From positions 1 through 39,601 of the forward strand of contig NZ_KB851201.1 in assembly GCF_000368065.1 (NCBI RefSeq): DNA of 39,601 nt. The letters are read 5' to 3'. The notes beneath the pieces were generated by a model. The model was not told the DNA's origin. It worked only from the letters and a program-made list of their open reading frames with translations, and made no database searches. Of the stretch, positions 1-12,640 are shown in pieces. The stretch is from Acinetobacter seifertii (GTDB lineage Bacteria; Pseudomonadota; Gammaproteobacteria; Pseudomonadales; Moraxellaceae). Both the position numbers and the translations under genes were made by a program. Numbering within the stretch: the first letter of the stretch is position 1; each line of letters begins with the position of its first letter.

Positions 1-1445
<1,445 letters not shown>

Positions 1446-1504
1446 ACGAAAGATTGACGATTGGTAAGAATCCACAACAAGTTGTTCTTCATAGATGTAT
1501 CTGA

Positions 1505-1581
<77 letters not shown>

Positions 1582-1637
1582 TGACTTTGACTGGTTGAAG
1601 TTGTAGATAAAAAGATACATGACTGATGATGTAAGCT

Positions 1638-1713
1638 GGGGACTTAGCTTAGTTGGTAGAGCGCCTGCTTTGCACGCAGGAGGTCAGGAGTTCGACTCTC
1701 CTAGTCTCCACCA
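1638..1713 (+). tRNA. alaT: tRNA-Ala (TGC anticodon)
   Basis: 76-nt tRNA beginning ggggact and ending agtctccacca with encoded CCA. Anticodon TGC is at 1671-1673. It lies 56 bases after tRNA-Ile in the same spacer and would be released from the rrn precursor. Confidence 0.98.
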
Positions 1714-2075
1714 GAACTTAAGAGAAGTTCGGATTACAGAAATTAGTAAATAGAGATTTCGGTCTTGGTTTATTAACTTCTGTGATTTAAGTATCACGGT
1801 ATTAAGCATGACCTGACGAAGGCATGTTTATTCATTAACAGATTGGCAAAATTGAGTCTGAAATAAATTGTTCACTCAAGAGTTTAGATTAAGCAATTAA
1901 TCTAGATGAATTGAGAACTAGCAAATTAACTGAATCAAGCGTTTTGGTATATGAATTTAGATTGAAGCTGTACAGTGTTTAGATACACAGTACTTCGAAC
2001 TGTATGGATGAATGAGAGATCATTTGTTCTGTTGCTACACCAACTTGTAGGTGTAACGACTGTTTGGGGTTGTAT
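1714..2075 (+). other. 16S-23S internal transcribed spacer, distal part
   Basis: About 360 AT-rich bases between tRNA-Ala and 23S rRNA with no gene. A cattaacagattgg stretch near 1833 weakly resembles a boxA antitermination element. Close to the 23S start, ttgtatagtca (about 2070-2080) can pair with tgactatacaa (about 4960-4970), giving the long-range stem from which RNase III normally releases 23S. I saw no other structure. Confidence 0.7.
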
Positions 2076-4967
<2,892 letters not shown>

Positions 4968-5143
4968 CAACACCCAAGCAGTTGTATATAAAGCATCAAT
5001 CGATTCATAAATCTACAAACAAACTTGATTTAGTTATTCCACTAGATAAAATGAACAAGTCAGATTCAATCAGCCCAATCTGTAAAGATTTGGAAAACGC
5101 TTCGGCAATCAATAAGACCAAAGCAAGTATCCATAAACAGTTG

Positions 5144-5258
5144 TGCTGGCGACCATAGCAAGAGTGAACCACCTGATCCCTTCCCGAACTCAGAAGTGAA
5201 ACCTCTTAGCGCTGATGGTAGTGTGGGGTTACCCATGTGAGAGTAAGTCATCGCCAGC
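5144..5258 (+). rRNA. rrf: 5S ribosomal RNA
   Basis: About 115-nt 5S rRNA. The terminal stem pairs tgctggcgac with gtcatcgccagc, and it contains the conserved ccgaactcagaagtgaaac block. It lies about 180 bases beyond 23S, completing the 16S-Ile-Ala-23S-5S order. Confidence 0.97.
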
Positions 5259-5268
5259 TCATTATTCA

Positions 5269-5304
5269 AACACCCCGGTCTCAAAAGAAACCGGGGTGTT
5301 GCTT
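5269..5304 (+). terminator. Rho-independent terminator of the rRNA operon
   Basis: Perfect 11-bp GC-rich stem (aacaccccggt at 5269-5279 with accggggtgtt at 5290-5300) and a 10-nt loop, directly after 5S. The following T tract is weak (gctta), but the stem strength and position support termination of the operon. Confidence 0.85.
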
Positions 5305-5418
5305 ATTGCGTGGAATAAAAGCGGAAAGTTAATTACTAATCCTTTAGAGATTAAATTTAATTCAATTTATAAAGAAATAAAGCTATTCTGAAACTAATCA
5401 CCTTATTATAAATTTAAT

Positions 5419-5814
5419 ATGCAATGGATCTTAGTTAAAACTTTTTCGTTTCCGTATGAGGCACAAATTGCAAAAACTCAATTAGAGGCTTTTGGAATCC
5501 CTGCTCGTATTGAAAATGAACATACAATTAATATGGACTGGTTTTATTCAAATGCATTGGGTGGAGTTCGTTTATTAGTACTAGAAAAAGATGTTCATGA
5601 TGCGAAAGCTTTCCTTGAAAAAGATTTTAGTGAAGACTTAGAGCAAGAATTTGGAAAAAATAAAGAGCAATGTCCTAACTGTGGAAGTTATGATATTGAA
5701 GCCTACACACAAGGGAAAAAATCAGCATTTGTGGCTTTCATGTTCTTCGGTTTACCTTTGTTTTCTTTTAAAAATGGTAATAGATGCAAACAATGCCAAT
5801 ATTTTTGGAGTTAG
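5419..5814 (+). CDS. DUF2007-type protein with C-terminal zinc ribbon
   Basis: 131 residues. The N-terminal half (about 1-75) has the ferredoxin-like pattern of DUF2007 'putative signal transducing' proteins, including a W-x-L-V-x-T-F start and an A-K-T-x-L-E-A-x-G-I-P segment. The C-terminal part carries two Cys pairs, CPNC near residue 86 and CKQC near 123, spaced as a zinc ribbon. Between them is a short hydrophobic stretch. No clear Shine-Dalgarno sequence precedes the ATG. It is the first gene after the rRNA terminator and points away from it. Biochemical role is unknown; it probably binds zinc. The low GC here matches the next two genes, suggesting an accessory patch. Confidence 0.75.
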   Translation: MQWILVKTFSFPYEAQIAKTQLEAFGIPARIENEHTINMDWFYSNALGGVRLLVLEKDVHDAKAFLEKDFSEDLEQEFGKNKEQCPNCGSYDIEAYTQGKKSAFVAFMFFGLPLFSFKNGNRCKQCQYFWS

Positions 5815-5943
5815 TGATTGATAATTACTTCAATTTATTAGGGTTTATTATGAAGAAAAAGCCAAAGTCTGGAATAAGATTAAAAATTGATCTATAACAA
5901 GGAGTATTATAAAACTATAAAAAATTATAAAGGGAAGAATGTT

Positions 5944-6294
5944 ATGGAATATAGAGGAAGTTGTCACTGCGGACAGGTGAAGTTTGTCGTAGAAGGTGAG
6001 CTAATAGAAGTTTTATCTTGTAATTGTTCCATTTGCCAAAAGAAAGGGTCTTTACTTTGGTTTCTACCCACTAATCAAGTTACAGTTACTTTAGATTCTC
6101 CTGATATTTTAGCGAATTACACTTTTAACAAGCATGTGATTAATCATCATTTCTGTAAAAATTGCGGTATTCATCCTTATGCCCAAGGTATAGATAGTCA
6201 AGGTAATTCAATCTTTGCGATTAATGCTCGATGCATAGATGATATAGATTTAGAAAAAATAAAAATAAATTATTTTGATGCACGTTCAGTTTAA
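5944..6294 (+). CDS. GFA (CENP-V) family zinc protein
   Basis: 116 residues from the ATG at 5944, which has aagggaag as ribosome binding site; an upstream TTG at 5887 in frame is less likely. The family is named for glutathione-dependent formaldehyde-activating enzyme. The Cys motifs are all present: G-S-C-H-C-G near the start, C-x-C-x-x-C (CNCSIC) in the middle, and F-C-x-x-C-G-I-H-P-Y. These bind two zinc ions. Most such bacterial proteins have no proven substrate, so formaldehyde chemistry is only a family label. It sits between the DUF2007 and DUF4256 genes on the same strand. Confidence 0.85.
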   Translation: MEYRGSCHCGQVKFVVEGELIEVLSCNCSICQKKGSLLWFLPTNQVTVTLDSPDILANYTFNKHVINHHFCKNCGIHPYAQGIDSQGNSIFAINARCIDDIDLEKIKINYFDARSV

Positions 6295-6772
6295 TAATTA
6301 TAAGGATTTATTCAATGACAACTAAAAAACAATTAACTTCAACAGAAATAGATTCACTGCTTGAACTATTAAAGAAGAGATTTGAAAAGAACACACATCG
6401 CCATAAAGAAATTGATTGGATAAATGTACGAGCTAAATTATTAGAATCGCCTGAAAAATTGTGGTCATTGCAAGAAATGGAAAATACTGGAGGAGAACCT
6501 GACGTTGTCTCGTACGATCAACAGAAGGATGAGTATTTATTTGTAGATTGTTCTCCTGAGAGTCCAAAAGGTCGTAGGAGTCTTTGTTATGATCGAGAAG
6601 CTTTGGAATCTAGAAAAGATCATCCTCCAAAAAACAGTGTAATAGATCTAGCTAATGAAATGGGAGTTGAGCTTCTCACAGAAGAGCAATACCATGATTT
6701 ACAAATGTTAGAGGAGTTTGATCTTAAAACATCAAGTTGGCTTAAAACTCCTGATGAGATTCGACGGTTAGA

Positions 6773-8090
6773 GGGACTGTTCTAAATTTTGTGTAAGTAC
6801 TTAATTTTCATTTATCCTTCAGAGGATAATTACAAAAGGTACTTCACATGGATGAAGCAACAATCAAAAGTATGGCTGCCGAATTGGCTAAAGGTCTAAA
6901 AACACCAGAAGACTTAAACCAAATGACAGCAGTCTTTAAAAAATTCATGATTGAAACTGCACTCAATACTGAACTTTCAGACCATCTCGGTTATGAAAAG
7001 CATCAGCCCAAGAAAGGCTCAAATAGCCGTAATGGGTTTAGTTCTAAAACCATTACAACTCAAGATGGACAACTGGCTTTAGATATTCCCCGTGATCGAG
7101 AAGGTTCATTTGAGCCACAAATTATCAAAAAGCACCAAACACGCATCACCAGTATGGATGACCAAATCCTCTCACTGTATGCAAAAGGAATGACTAATAG
7201 GGAAATTGTAGCCTTCTTCAAAGAAATGTACGATGCCGATGTGTCAGCATCTCTCATCAGCAAAGTTACCGATGCTGTGATTGAGCAAGTGACTGAGTGG
7301 CAAAATAGAGCCTTAGATAGCCTTTATCCTGTTGTCTATCTTGACTGTATTGTTGTCAAAGTCCGTCAGCACTCCAATGTGATTAACAAGTCCGTATACC
7401 TTGCTTTAGGCATCAATATGGATGGGCAAAAAGAATTACTGGGTATGTGGATTGCTCAGACAGAAGGTGCCAAATTCTGGCTGTCAGTCATGACAGAGCT
7501 AAAAAATCGAGGAGTACAGGACATTCTTGTTGCCTGTGTAGATGGATTAAAAGGCTTCCCTGACGCGATAGCCTCTGTTTACCCTCATACTGATATTCAA
7601 CTGTGTATCGTGCATGTTGTACGCAATAGCCTGAGATTTGTAAGCTGGAAAGACTACAAAGCTGTTACGTCGGGTCTGAAAGCGATTTATCAGGCAAGTA
7701 CAGAGGAAAATGCTTTAAAATCCCTAGACATCTTCTGTGATCAATGGAATCACCAGTATCCCAAAATTGGAGAATCCTGGCGGGCCAATTGGGAAAATAT
7801 CCGAACGATCTTTAGCTATCCAGCCGAAATACGTCATGCAATTTATACAACAAATGCGATTGAGTCGTTGAATAGCGTAATACGCCATTCAACGAAGAAA
7901 AGGAAAATCTTTTCATCTGATGACTCAGTAAAGAAGGTCATTTACTTAGCAACATCAAATGCTGCGAAGAAATGGACGATGCCAATTCAAAATTGGCGTT
8001 TAGCAATGAATTGGTTTACGATTCAGTTCGATGATCGATTAAAAGATCATTTATAAAAAATGGAACTTACACAAAATAATTTACAGGCTC
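6773..8090 (+). mobile_element. IS256-family insertion sequence with 8-bp target duplication
   Basis: 1318-bp element. The terminal inverted repeats are 6773-6798 and 8065-8090, 26 nt with 19 matches, of which the inner 13 (attttgtgtaagt) are perfect. It is flanked by cggttaga at 6765-6772 and again at 8091-8098, an 8-bp target duplication as expected for IS256-type transposition. One transposase fills it. It may be ISAba26 or a relative, but I cannot confirm the name from sequence alone. The intact duplication points to a simple, fairly recent insertion. Confidence 0.92.
6848..8056 (+). CDS. IS256-family transposase (Mutator-type DDE)
   Basis: 402 residues, full length for the family. The catalytic triad is visible: D166 (V-Y-L-D-C-I), D232 (A-C-V-D-G-L-K-G-F) and E339 (T-N-A-I-E-S-L-N), with the characteristic C-I-V-H-x-x-R-N motif near 253-260. 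An N-terminal helical DNA-binding region precedes it. The ribosome binding site aaaagg lies upstream of the ATG. No frameshift or stop is seen, so the enzyme looks functional and could move the element. Confidence 0.96.
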   Translation: MDEATIKSMAAELAKGLKTPEDLNQMTAVFKKFMIETALNTELSDHLGYEKHQPKKGSNSRNGFSSKTITTQDGQLALDIPRDREGSFEPQIIKKHQTRITSMDDQILSLYAKGMTNREIVAFFKEMYDADVSASLISKVTDAVIEQVTEWQNRALDSLYPVVYLDCIVVKVRQHSNVINKSVYLALGINMDGQKELLGMWIAQTEGAKFWLSVMTELKNRGVQDILVACVDGLKGFPDAIASVYPHTDIQLCIVHVVRNSLRFVSWKDYKAVTSGLKAIYQASTEENALKSLDIFCDQWNHQYPKIGESWRANWENIRTIFSYPAEIRHAIYTTNAIESLNSVIRHSTKKRKIFSSDDSVKKVIYLATSNAAKKWTMPIQNWRLAMNWFTIQFDDRLKDHL

Positions 8091-8284
8091 CGGTTAGATG
8101 GAGCACTTTTTGCTGACCGACGTTATGGTCGGGTCTTCATTTATCATAATGGAGCACAGTCTTATTATGCTGTTCGTGGTTTTCGCTGCTGCTTGAGAGT
8201 ATAAGCGTTGTACATAAATATAAATAATTCTGTTTGATGTTTTATGCCAAGAAAATGGAGATTCTTGCAACTTTTGATTGACTG

Positions 8285-8306
8285 TAAACATGACAAGATA
8301 TGTTTA
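8285..8306 (+). promoter_or_regulatory. Inverted repeat overlapping a candidate promoter of the acyl-CoA dehydrogenase
   Basis: The arms taaacat (8285-8291) and atgttta (8300-8306) are perfect 7-bp complements with an 8-base spacer. A further taaacat copy runs into the start codon at 8336-8342. A ttgact hexamer at 8278-8283 could be the -35 box; the -10 is less clear. This is a plausible operator, though the binding protein is unknown. It differs from the palindrome upstream of atuA. Confidence 0.4.
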
Positions 8307-8340
8307 GGAATTAAATAAAAACATCAGGACATTTCTAAAC

Positions 8341-9504
8341 ATGCAACTTAACCCAATTTACTATAATGAACAACACATTGCTTTTGCTGACAATGTTCGT
8401 CGATTTGTACAAAAAGAAATGGCACCTTTCGTTAATGAATGGGATGAGGCTGAGACATTTCCTAGAGAGCTTTATAGAAAGGCAGCTGAAATTGGCCTAT
8501 TAGGTCTAGGTTTTTCAGAAGAATATGGTGGTATTCCTGATGCAGATCCATTCTATTCATTGCTGGCTGGTATTGAAATGGCAAAGGCGGGTTCTGGGGG
8601 AGTGCATACCTCACTCATGGTACACACAATTGGCGCCCCTCCCATTCAGCACTTTGGAAGTGAGGAGTTAAAGGCTAGAGTCCTACCAGGTATTATTTCC
8701 GGTGAAAAAATTTCTGCTTTAGCTATTACAGAACCTGGTGGTGGCTCGGATGTCGCTGCATTACTGACTAAAGCTGTTCGTGATGGCGATTACTACATTG
8801 TCTCGGGTGAGAAGACATTTATCACATCGGGGATTCGTGCAGATTACTATACAGTTGCAGTGCGTACAGACCCAACTAAAACAGGAGCTGAAGGTATTTC
8901 AATGTTGCTCGTTGATGCGCATAGTGAAGGAATTACTAAAACACCTTTAAAGAAAATGGGATGGTGGGCTTCTGATACGGCGCATTTGCATTTTGATAAA
9001 GTACGAGTACCTACATCAAATCTGCTCGGCAAAGAAAACGCTGGTTTTAAAGTTATTATGAATAACTTTAATATGGAGCGATTCTTCTTGGGAGTAGTCG
9101 CTTATGGGTATGCATTAGTCTGTTATGAAGAAGCTTTAGATTGGGCGCAACAACGAAAAACTTTTGGTAAGAGATTAATTGATCATCAAGTGGTTCGTCA
9201 TAAATTGGTAGATATGGCAACGCAATTAACCTCAACACGGGCATTGCTTGAAGAAACTGCATGGAAAATGACTCAGCCGAAGTTACAAGGACCTGAGTTA
9301 GTAGCGCAAATTTCGATGCTGAAAAATGTTGCGACTCGCACTATGCAATTTTGTGCTGATGCAGCTGTGCAAACATTAGGTGGTATGGGCTTTATGCGTG
9401 GAACTAAGTCTGAACGTATTTACCGTGAAGTGAAGGTCAATATGATTGGTGGTGGTGCTGAAGAAATTATGAAAGATTTAATTAGTAAACAGTTAGGTTA
9501 TTAA
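8341..9504 (+). CDS. Acyl-CoA dehydrogenase
   Basis: 387-residue flavoenzyme of the short/medium-chain acyl-CoA dehydrogenase fold: alpha-helical domain about 1-125, beta domain with the substrate/FAD segment I-T-E-P-G-G-G-S-D at 129-137, and a C-terminal helical domain with L-G-G-M-G-F near 346-351. The last segment reads GGGAEEI, so the MCAD-type catalytic Glu is absent there. As in isovaleryl-CoA and long-chain enzymes, the base is probably E246 in M-E-R. The gene is convergent with the GNAT gene and stands apart from the atu operon, but its position suggests a role in the same branched acyl-CoA degradation. Substrate is not known. Confidence 0.9.
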   Translation: MQLNPIYYNEQHIAFADNVRRFVQKEMAPFVNEWDEAETFPRELYRKAAEIGLLGLGFSEEYGGIPDADPFYSLLAGIEMAKAGSGGVHTSLMVHTIGAPPIQHFGSEELKARVLPGIISGEKISALAITEPGGGSDVAALLTKAVRDGDYYIVSGEKTFITSGIRADYYTVAVRTDPTKTGAEGISMLLVDAHSEGITKTPLKKMGWWASDTAHLHFDKVRVPTSNLLGKENAGFKVIMNNFNMERFFLGVVAYGYALVCYEEALDWAQQRKTFGKRLIDHQVVRHKLVDMATQLTSTRALLEETAWKMTQPKLQGPELVAQISMLKNVATRTMQFCADAAVQTLGGMGFMRGTKSERIYREVKVNMIGGGAEEIMKDLISKQLGY

Positions 9505-9547
9505 TTTTAGAGTAGGTTTTGCTTGTATAAACCATTTCATTCAGACT

Positions 9548-10048
9548 TTACTGAGATGGTTCTATCCATTTCTCATTTAAAATTGCCCAACGTTCATGAT
9601 CTTTCCATGTTTTTCCTCCAATTCGAAGATATTGCCGAGAAAAACCTTCTTTAATGAAACCAGCATTGGCAACTAGTTGAATCGAGACAATATTATCAGG
9701 TTGTATATTTGCTTCTAACCTATGTAAATTTAAATTTTTGAATGCTTCATTGAGTAATAATTTGAGGCCTTGCGTCATATAGCCATGACCTTGATAGGGA
9801 TGAAATGCTTCATAACCTAAATAGGCAGAATGAAAGTGACCGCGTATAATATTTGAAATATTAAATGTTCCAGCAATAGCATGGCTTGTTGTTAAACAAA
9901 CAAAATAACGATGTTCCTGTTCTAAATATGTTTGAAAGTTAGCTGGAGGGTAGGTCCAAGGTTGATGCAATTGCATACTGTTTTTATATGCTTCTCTAAT
10001 TTCAGCTAAGTCATTTATATGAGGTTTACGCAAGTAGACAGAACTCAT
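9548..10048 (-). CDS. GNAT-family acetyltransferase, RimJ/RimL-like
   Basis: 166 residues from the ATG at 10048. That ATG overlaps the stop of the TetR gene as ATGA, implying translational coupling; an upstream in-frame start at 10066 is possible. The protein shows the RimJ/RimL pattern: Y-L-R-K-P-H-x-x-D at the N-terminus, G-Y-x-A-x-H-P-Y-Q-G-H-G-Y-M-T as acetyl-CoA loop near 80-95, and H-R-L-E-A-N-I-x-P-x-N-x-x-S followed by A-N-A-G-F-I-K-E-G-F near the end. The substrate could be a protein N-terminus or a small amine. Co-transcription with atuR is the only context. Confidence 0.88.
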   Translation of the reverse strand: MSSVYLRKPHINDLAEIREAYKNSMQLHQPWTYPPANFQTYLEQEHRYFVCLTTSHAIAGTFNISNIIRGHFHSAYLGYEAFHPYQGHGYMTQGLKLLLNEAFKNLNLHRLEANIQPDNIVSIQLVANAGFIKEGFSRQYLRIGGKTWKDHERWAILNEKWIEPSQ

Positions 10049-10644
10049 TTCAAAGCCATCTCCCAAACCATTTCTGTTAACTCATCAATTTTAACTTCAC
10101 CCTCAGCTTTATACCAAGTTACGGTCCATGAAATTGCCCCACCAACTAATCTTCGCCAAATAAAGGCAGCATGCTTTACCTTGCCTTCAGTACGTAATTT
10201 TTCAATCACATCTATCCAGATTTGCTCATATTCATTACGCATTTTTAAAAGATAATCTTGTTTTTCTTTTGACAAGGCAAACCATTCATAAACCAAAACA
10301 GCCATGGCTGCACCAGTATCTCCAGTAATTGAAATGAGTTCAGCTTTAATAAGGGCACGTAATTGTTGTTCTGGATTAGTAGATTGGGCTGCCGCATCTT
10401 GTAAACGAGCAAGATTGTAAATAATGGTTTCCTCCATCACGTGAGCGAGGATGTCATCTTTACTTTTAAAGTGGTGGAATAAGCTTCCCGATTGGATTCC
10501 AATAAATTGAGCAAGTTCGCGTACAGTAGTTTTATCATAGCCTTGTTTATGAAATAGGTAGGCGGCCCCCCGTAATAAACGACCGCGTGGGCTATCGTCA
10601 AAGCAAGAAATAGTTGGAATCTGTTCAATTGAAGTAGCAATCAT
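10045..10644 (-). CDS. atuR: TetR-family repressor of the terpene utilisation operon
   Basis: 199 residues. The N-terminal TetR helix-turn-helix covers about 18-64: G-A-A-Y-L-F-H-K-Q-G-Y-D-K-T-T-V-R-E-L-A, then G-x-x-S-G-S-L-F-H-H-F-K-S-K-D-D. The C-terminal region is an alpha-helical ligand domain. It is transcribed away from atuA across a 185-base gap (to the chosen atuA start) with a palindromic operator candidate. This matches the atuR-atuA arrangement in Pseudomonas, where AtuR represses until terpene metabolites appear. The symbol rests on that context. It shares a 4-base overlap with the acetyltransferase gene downstream. Confidence 0.85.
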   Translation of the reverse strand: MIATSIEQIPTISCFDDSPRGRLLRGAAYLFHKQGYDKTTVRELAQFIGIQSGSLFHHFKSKDDILAHVMEETIIYNLARLQDAAAQSTNPEQQLRALIKAELISITGDTGAAMAVLVYEWFALSKEKQDYLLKMRNEYEQIWIDVIEKLRTEGKVKHAAFIWRRLVGGAISWTVTWYKAEGEVKIDELTEMVWEMALK

Positions 10645-10763
10645 GCGAAAGCCGAATCCTTTATATAAAAATACTTAACAGAAAAGGTTGCCAAATCTCA
10701 TCATGTTTTAGCTGAGCTCTCGAGTTTGGCAGTTTTGGTCAATTTCACAATAACATTTTGCTC

Positions 10764-10793
10764 TTTACAAACCAAGCGCTTGCTTGGTAATGT
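10764..10793 (+). promoter_or_regulatory. atuA promoter with embedded TetR-type operator
   Basis: A candidate -35 (tttaca, 10764-10769) and -10 (taatgt, 10788-10793) are 18 bases apart. Between them lies an 18-bp palindrome, accaagc-gctt-gcttggt (10771-10788), with perfect 7-bp arms, in which caagcgcttg is itself palindromic. An operator in the spacer is a classic way for a TetR repressor to block polymerase. Binding by AtuR is inferred. Confidence 0.65.
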
Positions 10794-10829
10794 TGAGTTT
10801 AATTTTTAAACAAAATAATGAGAAATAAA

Positions 10830-12635
10830 ATGGCAAGTAATCAACAGGATGATGAACGTGTCGTAAAAATAGGTTGTGCTTCAGGTTTTTGGGGAGATAC
10901 CAATACTGCCGCTTTCCAATTAGTACATCTAACCGATATTAATTATTTGGTTTTTGATTATTTGTCAGAGATCACCATGTCGATTATGGCAAAAGCGAAG
11001 ATGGTGGAACCAAAGCATGGCTATGCTTTGGATTTTGTCAGCCGAGTCATGGCACCTCTACTTAAAAAAATTGCAGAGAAAAAGATTAGGGTGATTAGTA
11101 ATGCTGGTGGTGTTAATCCATTGGCGTGTCGAGATGCCTTGCAAAAAATAATTAAAGAATATGGTCTAGATCTGAAAGTGGCTGTGGTGTTAGGCGATGA
11201 TCTTTTAGCGCAGCATGAACAACTTAAGCAGCAAAATATTCAGGAAATGTTTAGCGGTGAAGCTTTGCCGGAACAGGTGGTGAGTAGTAATGCTTATTTA
11301 GGAGCAGTGGCTATTCGAGATGCCTTAAATCTGGGGGCAGATATTGTAATTACTGGCCGTGTGGTTGACTCTGCTGTGGTGCTTGCCCCTTTACTTCATG
11401 AATATCAATGGTCTTTAGATGACTACGATAAGTTGGCACAAGGCTCGCTGGCAGGTCATGTGATTGAATGTGGTGCGCAATGTACAGGCGGTAATTTTAC
11501 CGATTGGCGCCTAGTACAAGGCTTCGACAACATGGGGTTTCCAGTGGTTGAAGTGAGTGAAGATGGTTCATTCGTTGTAACCAAACCACAAGGGACAGGT
11601 GGTCTGGTTTCTACCGCCACGGTTGCTGAACAAATTGTTTATGAAATTGGCAATCCTCAAGCATATTTACTACCCGATGTAATTGCTGATTTCAGTCAGG
11701 TGTATTTAGAACAAATCGGAGAGCATCGAGTTCGTGTGACGGGTGCAAAAGGACAAGCACCGACTACACAATATAAAGTTAGTGCGACTTATCCTGATGG
11801 TTATCGGGTTTTAGTCAGTTTTTTAATTGCAGGCCGTGAAGCACCACAAAAAGCACAAGTCATTGCTGATGCGATTTTGACTAAATGTGAGCGTGTTTTA
11901 GCAATGCGTTCGGTGCCACCATTTAGTGAAAAGTCGGTTGAAATCTTAGGTATTGAAAGTACTTATGGAGCACATGCTCAAGCATTAAATAGCCGTGAAG
12001 TTGTGGTCAAAATAGCTGTAAAACACATGTTTAAAGAAGCGTGTATGTTCTTTGCATCTGAAATTGCACAGGCTTCAACAGGTATGGCTCCAGCCTTGGC
12101 AGGAATTGTCGGAGGTCGACCAAAAGCATCTCCAGTGATTAAATTATTTTCATTTTTAATTGATAAAAATCAGGTCAATGTCGAAATCGATTTTGATGGG
12201 AACCGCTATCTAGTTGAGATTCCTCGGGGCACTTTTACAGAGCAATTCAATACCTTAGCAACTGGTAAAAGTGCGGTATATCAAGGAGATGAAATTAAAG
12301 TTCCTTTGATTGAAATTGCGCATGCCCGCAGTGGTGATAAAGGCAATCATAGCAATATCGGTGTGATTGCGCGTAAAGCAGAATATTTACCATGGATTCG
12401 TGCAGCACTGACTGAACAGACGGTTGCAAGTTATATGCAGCATGTCTTGGATGCAGAGAAAGGGCGAGTAATTCGTTATGAGTTACCGGGTTTAAATGCA
12501 CTGAATTTTATGTTGGAGAATGCCTTGGGTGGCGGTGGTGTTGCAAGCTTACGTATCGACCCACAAGGTAAAGCATTTGCACAGCAATTATTGGATATGC
12601 CTGTCAAAGTTCCGGCAAATCTTTTAGAAAAATAA
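10830..12635 (+). CDS. atuA: Acyclic terpene utilisation protein AtuA
   Basis: 601 residues from the ATG at 10830, chosen because a GAGA ribosome binding site lies 6-9 bases upstream; an ATG at 10818 in frame gives 605. The bulk (about 12-450) is the DUF1446/AtuA domain, with K-I-G-C-A-S-G-F-W-G-D near the start, S-N-A-G-G-V-N-P, and I-T-G-R-V-V-D-S. The last 110 residues form the AtuA-like C-terminal domain containing A-H-A-R-S-G-D-K-G-N-H-S-N-I-G. AtuA is required for growth on citronellol in Pseudomonas, yet its exact reaction is not established; a role in cleaving the hydroxylated CoA intermediate has been suggested. First gene of the operon. Confidence 0.93.
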   Translation: MASNQQDDERVVKIGCASGFWGDTNTAAFQLVHLTDINYLVFDYLSEITMSIMAKAKMVEPKHGYALDFVSRVMAPLLKKIAEKKIRVISNAGGVNPLACRDALQKIIKEYGLDLKVAVVLGDDLLAQHEQLKQQNIQEMFSGEALPEQVVSSNAYLGAVAIRDALNLGADIVITGRVVDSAVVLAPLLHEYQWSLDDYDKLAQGSLAGHVIECGAQCTGGNFTDWRLVQGFDNMGFPVVEVSEDGSFVVTKPQGTGGLVSTATVAEQIVYEIGNPQAYLLPDVIADFSQVYLEQIGEHRVRVTGAKGQAPTTQYKVSATYPDGYRVLVSFLIAGREAPQKAQVIADAILTKCERVLAMRSVPPFSEKSVEILGIESTYGAHAQALNSREVVVKIAVKHMFKEACMFFASEIAQASTGMAPALAGIVGGRPKASPVIKLFSFLIDKNQVNVEIDFDGNRYLVEIPRGTFTEQFNTLATGKSAVYQGDEIKVPLIEIAHARSGDKGNHSNIGVIARKAEYLPWIRAALTEQTVASYMQHVLDAEKGRVIRYELPGLNALNFMLENALGGGGVASLRIDPQGKAFAQQLLDMPVKVPANLLEK

Positions 12636-12640
12636 AATGA

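Larger units (their letters stand above)
6315..8204 (+). pseudogene. DUF4256 family gene split by an IS256-type element
   Basis: The 5' part (6315-6772) and 3' part (8099-8204) belong to one reading frame. With the IS (6773-8090) and one 8-bp target copy (8091-8098) removed, 458 + 106 bases give exactly 188 codons, or 187 residues, about the size I recall for DUF4256. The join reads I-R-R-L-D-G-A-L-F-A-D-R-R-Y-G, and the tail keeps F-I-Y-H-N-G-A-Q-S-Y-Y-A, a family signature. As it stands, translation ends at 6785 after 152 native residues plus EGLF encoded by the transposon end. The lost C-terminus holds the best conserved part, so the product is probably inactive. Function of the family is unknown. 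Confidence 0.85.

Noticed and set aside
5066..5284. 72-residue frame antisense to 5S rRNA and its terminator
   Set aside because: Explained by 5S rRNA and the terminator stem.
5850..5897. 15-codon frame beginning M-K-K-K-P-K between the DUF2007 and GFA genes
   Set aside because: It has a weak ribosome binding site but is too short and lysine-rich to support as a gene.
6786..8077. Shorter IS256-type element bounded only by the perfect 13-bp inverted repeats, with no target duplication
   Set aside because: Extending each end by 13 bases gives imperfect longer repeats, an exact 8-bp duplication and a restored reading frame, so the longer element is right.
8341..9504. Missing catalytic Glu at the C-terminal YEG-type position, suggesting a dead dehydrogenase
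   Set aside because: Isovaleryl-CoA and long-chain acyl-CoA dehydrogenases carry the base in another helix; an E-R at 246-247 fits that class.
9529..9561. Hairpin between the convergent dehydrogenase and acetyltransferase genes as a terminator
   Set aside because: The stem has mismatches and no T run on either strand, so termination is not supported.
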